DNA from: an uncultured Pseudomonadota bacterium
Lineage (GTDB): Bacteria > Myxococcota_A > UBA796 > SXON01
DNA: 64,000 nt
Direction of reading: 5' to 3'
Assembly (NCBI GenBank): GCA_903900265.1
Contig: CAIUMM010000026.1
Location: 1 to 64,000, forward strand
Made by a program: the position numbers and the translations under genes. Each line of letters opens with the position of its first letter. Within the stretch, counting starts at the first letter, position 1. Positions 43,710 through 51,082 of the stretch are shown here, piece after piece. The notes beneath the pieces were generated by a model. That model made no database searches and had not been told where the DNA came from. It saw only the letters and a list, made by a program, of their open reading frames with translations.

Positions 43710-44741
43710 GTGCGCTCGAGGCCAGGAGCGGAGCAACTGTCGATGTTTCCGGCCTTGCGTCGCGCCGTGACCGGGGAGCCGGACGAGGCGGATCGGTGGC
43801 GGGTGGAGGACCAGCAGCCGTTGTTCGGTCCGCCGCGCCCTTCGCCGGTGCGCTTGGACGAAGGGGTGCTGCGCTTTCAGGCGCTGGCGGCTCGATTGCC
43901 CGCGGGCATTCGCTTCGGCACGTCTTCGTGGACCTTCCCCGGCTGGCCGATCTGGGGCGGCAGCTACGCGAACGAGCGGCTCGTGCGAGAGGGGCTTGCC
44001 GCCTATGCGGGCCACCCGCTTTTTCGGACCGTGGGCGTCGACCGCACCTGGTACAAACCGGCGCCAGCGAGCGAGTTGAAGGGGCTGAAGGAGCAGGTCC
44101 CCGCCGACTTTCAGTTCCTCGTCAAAGCCCACGAGGACCTCACGATGCAGCGGTTTCCGCGCCACGCCCGCTACGGCGAGCGCGCGGGTCAGGAGAACCC
44201 TCGCTTCCTGAACATGGACTACGCGATGCGTGAGGTTGTACGACCGTTCATCGAGGGAATGGGGGCAGGTGTGCTGCTCTTTCCGTTCGCGCCGCAGGCG
44301 CTCGGACGCGACTTCCTGGATCGTCTGGACGGCTTTCTGCGCGGCCTGCCCCGTGGACCGTGGCGCTATGCCGTCGAGGTGCGCAACCCCGCCTTGCTCA
44401 CGCCGGCCTACGCGGATGTCCTTGAGGCCAACAACACGCTCCCGGCGCTGGTCGGGTGGGCGGGGATGCCTTCGGTGGTGGAGCAAGCCCGGAAGACCCG
44501 GGCCTTGGACCGTCCCGAGCGGGTGGTGCGGTGGATGCTGCACCCCGGCATGGTCTACGATGAGGCCAAAGCCGGCTATGCGCCCTTCACGCTGTTGAAA
44601 GAGCCCGATCCGGTAGGGCGCGACGCTGTGGTCGAGGTGATCCGCGGCGCAAAGGCCGGTTGGGTGGTGGTAAACAACAAGGCTGAGGGCTGCGCGCCGC
44701 TGTCGATCGTGGCGCTCGCGGAGCGCTTGGCGGAAGTGTGA
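43710..44741 (+). CDS. DUF72-family (YecE-like) TIM-barrel protein
   Basis: This protein has up to 343 residues. The DUF72 landmark GIRFGTSSWTFPGWPIW (about 66-82) is followed by FRTVGVDRTWYKPAP, FQFLVKAHEDLTM, YAVEVRNPALLTP and WVVVNNKAEGCAPLS. The biochemical role of the family is unknown. The GTG at 43710 sits just after the hydratase stop and would couple the two; ATG 43743 (332 aa, GGAG nine bases upstream) is an equally good start. The 45 bases before the helicase gene show nothing notable. Confidence 0.88.
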   Translation: MRSRPGAEQLSMFPALRRAVTGEPDEADRWRVEDQQPLFGPPRPSPVRLDEGVLRFQALAARLPAGIRFGTSSWTFPGWPIWGGSYANERLVREGLAAYAGHPLFRTVGVDRTWYKPAPASELKGLKEQVPADFQFLVKAHEDLTMQRFPRHARYGERAGQENPRFLNMDYAMREVVRPFIEGMGAGVLLFPFAPQALGRDFLDRLDGFLRGLPRGPWRYAVEVRNPALLTPAYADVLEANNTLPALVGWAGMPSVVEQARKTRALDRPERVVRWMLHPGMVYDEAKAGYAPFTLLKEPDPVGRDAVVEVIRGAKAGWVVVNNKAEGCAPLSIVALAERLAEV

Positions 44742-44786
44742 AGTATTCCCCCTTGAGCTTTTGCGAATTCAGCGCTATCCGCCGGC

Positions 44787-46775
44787 ATGTCCGAAACGCC
44801 TGATTCCCCGTCCTCCGATACCGCTACCCCCAGCGAAACTCCCGCTCTTCCGTTCGCTTCCGCGCCTGCGCCGCTCGCTGCTGCGCTCGCTGCTCGGGGG
44901 TTTACCGACCTTACTCCTGTACAAGCTGCGGTGCTCAACGCGCCTGCAGGGCGAGATTTGCTGGTATCGGCCCGCACCGGCTCTGGGAAAACCGTCGCTT
45001 TTGGGCTTCGTATCGGGCCTTTGGTGCTCGAGGCCCAGAACACCAAGGGGCGTCCTCGCGCGCTCGTGGTGTGCCCGACGCGAGAGCTGGCGCTGCAAGT
45101 CGCGAAAGAACTGCAGTGGTTGTTCGCGAACCAGCGCGTTGTCGCGTGTGTAGGCGGTATGGATCCGCGGCGGGAGTCGATGTCGCTCGGCGCGGGCGCT
45201 GAGATCGTCGTCGGGACGCCCGGTCGCCTGTGCGATCACATCAACCGAAAGAACCTGCGCCTCGATGCGCTACGCGCGGTCGTGCTCGATGAAGCCGATG
45301 AGATGCTGGACATGGGCTTCCGCGACGAGCTGGAGGTCATCCTTCAGGCCTGTCCGACCGAGCGCCAGACCTTGTTGTTCTCGGCGACGTTCCCCCCGCT
45401 CGCCGTAGCGTTGGCGGAGCAGTACACGCGGGAGCCGGCGCGCTTGGCGCTGGCGGACGCCAAGCAGCAGCACGCAGACATCCAGTGGGTGGCGATGCTG
45501 CACGCGCAGCGGGAGCGGGAAGCGGTGGTCGTCAACGTGCTGCGCCACTACGATGCGCGCTCGGCGCTGGTGTTTTGCCATACCCGCGAGACGGTGCATC
45601 GCATCCACGCCACCTTGTCAGAGCGCGGCTTCTCGGCGGTGGTGCTGTCGGGCGATCTTGGGCAGGCGGAGCGCAGCCGTGCGCTGGCGGCGGTGCGCGA
45701 TGGGCGCGCGCGCGTGCTGGTCGCGACCAACGTGGCGGCGCGGGGTATCGATCTGCCGTCGCTGGACCTCGTCATCCACGCCGACCTTCCGGGGGACGTC
45801 GAGAGCTTCACGCATCGCTCTGGCCGCACCGGGCGTGCGGGCCGGAAGGGCGTCGCCGTGGTGTTGGTCGCAGCGTCACGCCGTCGCGCCGCCGATCGCT
45901 TGTTCCAGGAAGCGCGCGTGGTGATGGAGCGCATGATGCCGCCTCGTCCCGAGGCGATCCGCGTGGCCGACGAAGGGCGCCTCGTCCAGTCCGTCATCGC
46001 GGGCTTGGGAGAGACGAGCGAGGATGACGTGAAGCTCGCCGAGAAGCTGCTCACCGAGCATTCTCCTGCGGCGCTTGTGGCCTCGCTGGTCGCGTCGTAC
46101 CGCCAGAAGTTGCCGGAGCCCGAGGAGCTGCCAGAGACCTTCGCGCTCGGTCGTGCTGAGCCGGGTGCCCGTCCGCAGCGCCCTGGACCGGATGCGCCCG
46201 CGCGGTTCGCGCCGGGCGGGGAGCAGCGGTCTTTTCAGCAGCCGGACCGTAGCTTTGAGCGTCCCGGTCGCTTTGAGCGCCCGGAACCTGCCGGTCGCTT
46301 CGAGCGCCCGGAACCTGCCGGTCGCTTCGAGCGTCCGGAACCTGCCGGTCGCTTCGAGCGTCCGGACGCCCGGCAAGATGATCGTCGCCCTGCAGGTCGC
46401 TTCGAGCGCCCGGACCCGATGAACCGCTTTGAGCCGCGCGGCGCGCCGCGCCAAGAGGAGCCGCGCGCGGCCGAAGGCGGCTTCCGCTCGCCCGTGCGTC
46501 CGCGTCCCGGTCAGGAGCGCGATCGTCCGCAGGGGCGGGGCGGGGCGGCGATGTTCAAGGTCAACCGTGGGTACGTGCACAACGCCCAGCCGTTCTGGCT
46601 CGTGCCGCTGTTCTGCCGGCGCGGCCGCATCGAGCGCGAGGCGATCGGGCGCATCGAGATCCGGGAGCGGGAGACGTGGTTTGAGATCCACCCCGAGGCC
46701 GCGGACGCCTTTCAGCAGTCCGCAGCCCAGCCGGACAAGAAAGAGCCGGGCGTGCGCTTCGATCGCGTCGAGTGA
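44787..46775 (+). CDS. DEAD-box RNA helicase with RFERPEPAG repeats and DbpA-like RNA-binding end
   Basis: This 662-residue protein has all core motifs: TPVQAAVL, SARTGSGKT (motif I), PTRELA, GTPGR, DEADEML (II), SAT (III), ARGID (V) and HRSGRTGRAG (VI). Residues about 490-535 hold near-perfect RFERPEPAG repeats in a disordered Arg/Pro/Glu-rich tail (about 450-585). Residues about 586-655 (MFKVNRGYVHNAQPFWLVPL and after) match the DbpA C-terminal RNA-binding module. It likely remodels RNA in ribosome assembly or cold adaptation. The disordered tail could promote RNA condensates. Confidence 0.9.
   Translation: MSETPDSPSSDTATPSETPALPFASAPAPLAAALAARGFTDLTPVQAAVLNAPAGRDLLVSARTGSGKTVAFGLRIGPLVLEAQNTKGRPRALVVCPTRELALQVAKELQWLFANQRVVACVGGMDPRRESMSLGAGAEIVVGTPGRLCDHINRKNLRLDALRAVVLDEADEMLDMGFRDELEVILQACPTERQTLLFSATFPPLAVALAEQYTREPARLALADAKQQHADIQWVAMLHAQREREAVVVNVLRHYDARSALVFCHTRETVHRIHATLSERGFSAVVLSGDLGQAERSRALAAVRDGRARVLVATNVAARGIDLPSLDLVIHADLPGDVESFTHRSGRTGRAGRKGVAVVLVAASRRRAADRLFQEARVVMERMMPPRPEAIRVADEGRLVQSVIAGLGETSEDDVKLAEKLLTEHSPAALVASLVASYRQKLPEPEELPETFALGRAEPGARPQRPGPDAPARFAPGGEQRSFQQPDRSFERPGRFERPEPAGRFERPEPAGRFERPEPAGRFERPDARQDDRRPAGRFERPDPMNRFEPRGAPRQEEPRAAEGGFRSPVRPRPGQERDRPQGRGGAAMFKVNRGYVHNAQPFWLVPLFCRRGRIEREAIGRIEIRERETWFEIHPEAADAFQQSAAQPDKKEPGVRFDRVE
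46266..46367 (+). repeat. 27-base tandem repeat, 3.8 copies, coding
   Basis: Units start at 46266, 46293, 46320 and (partial) 46347, each beginning GGTCGCTT(T/C)GAGCG and differing at one or two wobble positions. They encode RFERPEPAG within the helicase gene. Two degenerate RFERP units lie on either side. The near-identity of units points to recent expansion. Confidence 0.85.
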
Positions 46776-46778
46776 GCT

Positions 46779-48095
46779 CTACCCTTCGCTGAACACGAAG
46801 GGGTAGCTGACGATGACCACGCCTCCGCCCTTGGGGCGGGGGAACTTCATCGTCAAAAACCGCGCGCTCAGGCACGCCTCCACCGCGGGCATCGACGCTC
46901 CGGTACGCGTGGTCGCGGACGAGACCGTGCCATCCGCAGCGATGGTGAACTTCACGCTCACCTTGCCGGAGAGGCCGGGGTGCCCTTGCAGCTCCTTCTG
47001 GTAACAGTACCGGATGGACGGCATGTTCTGCTTGATCACGCGGTCCACGTCCGCGCTGTCGAGGGCGCCCAGCACGATGCCGGTGCCGCCGACGGCGTGG
47101 ATGGTGCCATCCTCCTTGCCCTTGCACCGCGCTCCCTCGCAGCCGCGCGCGAGGTTGTCGGCGTTGGTCAGGCTCTGGCGGTCGTAGCCGACGCTGTCGG
47201 TTTGGCCGCCCCCTCCCGGACCCTCGCCCCGCATGTTGAGCCCGGGTCCGCTCCCGGTCGGCCGCCCTTGCAAACCCGCGATGCCATCCCGCACGCCGCC
47301 GGGCAGCGCGGAGCTCCCCAAGCGCTGCAGCAGGGCGACCGACGGGCTGTCAAAGAGGTGCAGCGCCTGTTGCAGCTTGCTGACCGGCCCACGCTGCGGC
47401 TTCACGTGCCCTTTCGTTGCGGCGCCCTCGCGGCCCGAATGCGCGCCGGTGGACGGCGACTTCGGCGCGACGAGAGGAGGCGGCGGCTTACGCAGCAGGT
47501 TGATCATCACTGCCTCGTCGGGGATGTCGATGGTGCTCGTGGTGGGGGGCGGCGGCACGGTGTTGAGGGCGTAGCCAAAGATCCCTGCGCTCATGCCGAG
47601 AAAGCTCAGCAGCGAGAGCATCGGCGTGTCGATGGACACCGGGTTGCCCGGAACGCGGCGGGAGGGGGAGACCTCCTGGATGACGTAGGTGACCGCGCCC
47701 AGCTCGACGATCAGCCTGGACCCCGGCGCCAGCACCGTCTCGCCGCGCACCAGCGTGCGCTCGGCGTCCCCGGCGTCGTTCAGGGCGTCGATGAACCCGA
47801 CCATGTCGAAGGTGGGCACCAAGACCCAACCCCGGCTCTCGCACTGGAGGCGCGGGCCGTCTCCATCCGCGCGAACGAGCATCGGCGCGGTCGGATCGAC
47901 GTCGGCGGCGCCGAGGACCACGGCGGTCTTGCCGTCGCGCTGGGTGAGCTCGACGACCTCGCCGCCTACAAACGCGATGATCTCGAGGCGCGTGGTCGTG
48001 GTGCGCACAGGGAGCGGCTGAAACGCGCTTGGGCTCTGAAGCAGGTGCGTCAAGCCGTTGGGATGGAGTTCTGCTGTGGAGGTGGCTTCGAACAT
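46779..48095 (-). CDS. AgmX/PglI C-terminal domain protein, FHA-less GltG-like paralogue
   Basis: This 438-residue protein. Residues about 30-150 match the middle domain of the FHA protein encoded next door (LEIIAFVGGEVVELTQ versus LEVAQVFGDSIVDMKL). A single transmembrane helix lies near 159-180, then a Pro-rich periplasmic stretch and a TonB-like C-terminal domain: VIKQNMPSIRYCYQKELQGH, DGTVSSATT and PKGGGVVIVSYPFVF. The FHA domain is missing. It has its own ribosome site (AAGGAG, six bases from ATG 48095) and lies beyond a terminator, so it may be expressed separately. A cytoplasm-to-periplasm link in a Glt-like machine is likely; a GltJ equivalent is possible. Confidence 0.82.
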   Translation of the reverse strand: MFEATSTAELHPNGLTHLLQSPSAFQPLPVRTTTTRLEIIAFVGGEVVELTQRDGKTAVVLGAADVDPTAPMLVRADGDGPRLQCESRGWVLVPTFDMVGFIDALNDAGDAERTLVRGETVLAPGSRLIVELGAVTYVIQEVSPSRRVPGNPVSIDTPMLSLLSFLGMSAGIFGYALNTVPPPPTTSTIDIPDEAVMINLLRKPPPPLVAPKSPSTGAHSGREGAATKGHVKPQRGPVSKLQQALHLFDSPSVALLQRLGSSALPGGVRDGIAGLQGRPTGSGPGLNMRGEGPGGGGQTDSVGYDRQSLTNADNLARGCEGARCKGKEDGTIHAVGGTGIVLGALDSADVDRVIKQNMPSIRYCYQKELQGHPGLSGKVSVKFTIAADGTVSSATTRTGASMPAVEACLSARFLTMKFPRPKGGGVVIVSYPFVFSEG

Positions 48096-48242
48096 GGTGG
48101 GCTCCTTTTGCTCGGGTCAAAGCGACTCGATGCAGGTTTTGAGACCACCGGGAATCCAGAAGGTTCGCAAAGGGATTGTGAACGACTGGTGCGGAAATTG
48201 TAGCGTCGCGCGGGGGCTGAAACCCTGCGACCGCACCCACCT

Positions 48243-48280
48243 CGAAAAGCGAAAGGGCCGGCAGATTGCTCTGCCGGCCC
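48243..48280 (-). terminator. Intrinsic terminator after the FHA/GltG-like gene
   Basis: A ten-base GC-rich perfect stem (GGGCCGGCAG at 48255-48264 with CTGCCGGCCC at 48271-48280) and six-base loop are followed on the - strand by TTTCGCTTTTCG. It lies 24 bases after the stop at 48305 and ends most transcripts before the FHA-less paralogue. Confidence 0.85.
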
Positions 48281-48304
48281 CAAGCCTACACCGCTCTCAG
48301 ACGC

Positions 48305-50140
48305 TCAGCTGGGCGCGAAGATGAACGGGTACTTGACGATGACGATGCCGCCGCCCTTGGGCTCGGGGAACTGGAACTTCTGGAAGCGCCCGTTGATGCA
48401 GCTCTCGACCGCGGGGTTGCCCATCGTGCTCGAGCCGGTGGTGGCCGAGGAGACGGTGCCGTCCTTCGCGATGACGAACTTCTCGGTGATCTTGCCGCCG
48501 AGGGTGGGGTTCTTGGTGAGCTCCTTCTGGTAGCAGTACCGGATGGAGGCCATGTTCCGCTTGATGACCGCGTCGATGAGCGCCTTGTCGAGCGCGCCGA
48601 GGATGATGGGGTCGCCACCGACAGTGCCGATGCCGCCTTCGCCCTTGGACCCGAACTGGCCGCCACCCGAGCCGTAGCCGCTGGAGCCCGACCCACGGCC
48701 CTTGGTCCCGAGACCGCCGAGGCCGTCTGCAGTACCGCCACCGCCAAGGCCGCCGCCGCGCGCGCCGAGGCCGCCGGAGCCCATCTGGGTTCCCTTGGAG
48801 CCGATGAGGCCGCCGATGCCGTTCATCATGTTGGCGTTGAGGCCGGTCGCGCCGAGCGCGGAGTCGAGCGTGGAGTCATCGCGGAGCGCGCCGAGAATAC
48901 CGGCGTTCTGCGCGATCTCGCGGTCGAGCTGCTGCTTCTGCAGCTGAACCTTGTCGCCCTTGGCCTTCTCCATCTTGGCGTCTTTCTTGCCGACCTTGCC
49001 TTCTTCTTTCTTAGCCTTCGCGCCTTCGCCGGCGTCCGGGTTGGCGTCGGGCTTCTTGTTGTCCTTGATCTCTTCCTTCTTCTCGAGGAGGAGGTCGACC
49101 AGATGCTGATCGAGGGTCAGCTCGGAGTTCTCCGGAGGAGGCGGTACCACCGCGAGCGCGACGGCGAACATCGCACCGACGAACGCTACGAAGCCAAGGA
49201 TCGCGAGCAGCGGGTAATCGATGTTGTCGTTCGACTTCGCGATCGCCTTCTTGCCCGGGTACACCTGATGCGCGACAAACAGCGTGTAGCCGAGGTCGAC
49301 GACGAGGCGGGCGTCTTCTGCGATCTGCACGGCGTAGGACTGGCCGTTCTTCTTCGCGCGGCCCGAAGCCACCAGCTCGTCGAAGGAGTAGCGGGTCTCG
49401 CCGATGTCCACGAAGCCGGCCCAGCGGTCGTGCACGTTGGCTTCCCAGCCGTTGCCGACGAAGGTGAACAGCGGGTAGTCGGCCTGAGGCAGCAGCTCTG
49501 CAGGCACAAAGAACGCCTGGTTGCTCTTGCTCTGGTCGGGGGTGACGCCAATGACGTCGATGCCGAGGGTGACGCGCTGGGTCTTTGTGAAGAGCTTCAT
49601 GTCGACGATCGAGTCGCCGAACACCTGCGCTACTTCAAGCAGGCGGCCCTGGCTGCGGTCCGCCGAGCCGTCGTTGGCCGAGGCGGAGGCGCGCATGACG
49701 AAGGACATGACGTCCTCCACAGGCTCGTCCTCGCCCAGCTCGTGGCGCTCGCCCATCCCCGGGTCGGTGAGCTCGTCGGGAGCGGGGATGTTGACGCGGG
49801 TCTTCTCTTCGTCGTCGCCGAAGGCGCCGTCGTCCGCGATCCGCACAACCACGCGCACCGAGCCGAAGCCGATGGTGTCACCGTTGTTGATCACCACGTT
49901 GCTGACGGCGTGCCCGTTGACGGTGGTCGCGCTGTCGCCCACGAGGTCGAGCAGCTGGACGGAGCCGTCATCGTTCACGTTCAGGACGGCGTGCAGGTCA
50001 GCGAGCCCTTCAGACTCGATGCGCAGCATGGCAGCCGGGCCTTTGCCGATGGTGACGCTTTCCGCATTGAGCTCTTCTTTACGGAGAAACTCTCCGCTGT
50101 TGAAGATCTCGAAGGTCAGGACGAGGGAGTTGGAAGCCAT
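48305..50140 (-). CDS. gltG: GltG-like FHA / transmembrane / TonB-like gliding-machine protein
   Basis: This 611-residue protein. Residues 1-105 are an FHA domain (VTIGKGPAAMLRIES, LADLHAVLNVNDDGSVQLLD, TTVNGHAVSN), which binds phosphothreonine partners. Residues 165-300 are the shared AgmX/PglI middle domain. A transmembrane helix lies near 308-331, followed by PPPP, a Lys/Glu coiled coil (345-415), a Gly-rich hinge (430-500) and the TonB-like C-terminal domain (VIKRNMASIRYCYQKEL, DGTVSSATT, PKGGGIVIVKYPFIF). M. xanthus GltG has this architecture and links cytoplasmic Agl/Glt proteins to the periplasm. It follows the GltF-like genes, as in M. xanthus. Confidence 0.85.
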   Translation of the reverse strand: MASNSLVLTFEIFNSGEFLRKEELNAESVTIGKGPAAMLRIESEGLADLHAVLNVNDDGSVQLLDLVGDSATTVNGHAVSNVVINNGDTIGFGSVRVVVRIADDGAFGDDEEKTRVNIPAPDELTDPGMGERHELGEDEPVEDVMSFVMRASASANDGSADRSQGRLLEVAQVFGDSIVDMKLFTKTQRVTLGIDVIGVTPDQSKSNQAFFVPAELLPQADYPLFTFVGNGWEANVHDRWAGFVDIGETRYSFDELVASGRAKKNGQSYAVQIAEDARLVVDLGYTLFVAHQVYPGKKAIAKSNDNIDYPLLAILGFVAFVGAMFAVALAVVPPPPENSELTLDQHLVDLLLEKKEEIKDNKKPDANPDAGEGAKAKKEEGKVGKKDAKMEKAKGDKVQLQKQQLDREIAQNAGILGALRDDSTLDSALGATGLNANMMNGIGGLIGSKGTQMGSGGLGARGGGLGGGGTADGLGGLGTKGRGSGSSGYGSGGGQFGSKGEGGIGTVGGDPIILGALDKALIDAVIKRNMASIRYCYQKELTKNPTLGGKITEKFVIAKDGTVSSATTGSSTMGNPAVESCINGRFQKFQFPEPKGGGIVIVKYPFIFAPS

Positions 50141-50289
50141 CGGGAGAAACCTCGGGAGAGGGAGTCAAGGTAAGGGAAGAAACGGTTGCGCGAGGCACAC
50201 ATCAAGCTTTCGCCGTGTGGCGTCGTGCGCGGCTCAGGGCCGCAACAAAAACGAGCAGTAAAACCGAGTGAGTCGGCGCGAACGAAGCC

Positions 50290-50577
50290 CTATCGGACTT
50301 CGTCGATCGACTCTTCCATTTCTGGATTGAAGTTTTCCCGCATCTTGATCAGCGGGTTGAAGGCAGCCTTCTTGCGGTCCAGCACGAGCGCGCTGGACGG
50401 CTTGACCATTTCGCCTTCGACGTCGAGACCTTCGAAGTCGATTTCGGTCTTGGACTTGTACTGGATCTTGCGACCGCTCTCTTCGTCCACATCGTCGTCC
50501 GCGCGGACAGGCGCGGAGTAGGAGAATGCAGCGAGTGCGAGGGCGAGGGGGATGAGACGGATGATGATGCGGGACAT
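50290..50577 (-). CDS. Small periplasmic GltF/CglF-like protein (copy 1)
   Basis: This 95-residue protein has a signal peptide (MSRIIIRLIPLALALAAFSY, cleaved about SAPVRA) and the core KTEIDFEGLDVEGEMVKP, LVLDRKK and IKMRENFNPEMEESIDEVR. A very strong ribosome site (AGGAG) lies six bases before ATG 50577. It sits between the GltE-like TPR lipoprotein and the FHA protein, the place of gltF/cglF in M. xanthus. The neighbouring upstream gene encodes a diverged copy. It is probably a periplasmic adaptor; the name is by position and small-protein resemblance. Confidence 0.75.
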   Translation of the reverse strand: MSRIIIRLIPLALALAAFSYSAPVRADDDVDEESGRKIQYKSKTEIDFEGLDVEGEMVKPSSALVLDRKKAAFNPLIKMRENFNPEMEESIDEVR

Positions 50578-50655
50578 GACTCACTCCTGAGAGAGATCGG
50601 ACCTAACTTCGCCGACTGGCGACAAATAGACAAGCGAAAGACGGAAAGGTTCCCG

Positions 50656-50685
50656 TCAAAAGTTTGCGCTGTGTGTACGCAGCGC
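50656..50685 (-). terminator. Weak hairpin between the two GltF-like genes
   Basis: On the - strand GCGCTG (50685-50680) pairs with CAGCGC (50671-50666) around an eight-base loop, followed by AAACTTTTG. The U-run is short and interrupted, so it may only attenuate transcription between the tandem copies. Confidence 0.35.
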
Positions 50686-50699
50686 GCCGGGGAACGGAA

Positions 50700-50966
50700 T
50701 CAACGTACGAATTCAGTGGACTCAGCGGTGGCGTCATCGAAGTTCTCCCGGAGCACGATCGCGCTGCGGTGTGTAGGCTTAGGCCGCTCCGCCACCAACT
50801 GGTTCCCTGGCCGGTAGAGCTCCCCTTCGACGGTGGCACCTTCGATCTCCAGCTCGGTGACGCGCGCGTAGCGTACCTCCGGCGAGGTCGCCTCGGGCGC
50901 GCTAGGGTTGGGGGCGCCATCCGACTGGGCGAGCGCGTAGGGGAGGAGAGCGATCAAGAGTGCCAT
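50700..50966 (-). CDS. Small periplasmic GltF/CglF-like protein (copy 2)
   Basis: This 88-residue protein has a signal peptide (MALLIALLPYALA) and an acidic/Pro spacer. The same core as the neighbouring 95-residue protein follows in weaker form: VTELEIEGATVEGELYRPGN, HRSAIVLRENFDDATAESTEFVR. The pattern TE(I/L)xxEGxxVEGE and RENF..x..ES..(E/F)VR is shared, so the two are tandem paralogues. The ATG at 50966 has GGAG four bases upstream. It lies after the terminator that follows the GltE-like gene. Confidence 0.72.
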   Translation of the reverse strand: MALLIALLPYALAQSDGAPNPSAPEATSPEVRYARVTELEIEGATVEGELYRPGNQLVAERPKPTHRSAIVLRENFDDATAESTEFVR

Positions 50967-51026
50967 GGGGCTCCGGGGTTGCGCGTATGGACAACGGTGC
51001 CGCCCAAAGGTTCCCGGCGCGTGTAG

Positions 51027-51063
51027 GAAAAGCAGAAAGGGACTCGCCGAGGCGAGTCCCTTT
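51027..51063 (-). terminator. Intrinsic terminator after the GltE-like gene
   Basis: A near-perfect 12-base stem (AAAGGGACTCGC at 51036-51047 with GCGAGTCCCTTT at 51052-51063) and four-base loop are followed on the - strand by CTGCTTTTCC. It begins 20 bases after the stop of the TPR lipoprotein gene. A second T-run on the + side makes it possibly bidirectional. Confidence 0.8.
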
Positions 51064-51082
51064 GGGGCTTTTACCTGACCGT

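Noticed and set aside
46260..46380. CRISPR-like array
   Set aside because: The 27-base units are contiguous with no spacers and encode in-frame RFERPEPAG within the helicase.
48197..48202. TACAAT (- strand) as a -10 box for the FHA-less paralogue
   Set aside because: No acceptable -35 sequence lies 16-18 bases upstream, so I do not list it as a promoter.
48266..50173. 635-codon + strand frame opposite the FHA gene
   Set aside because: Composition-driven shadow; the opposite frame has FHA, transmembrane and TonB-like domains and a ribosome site.
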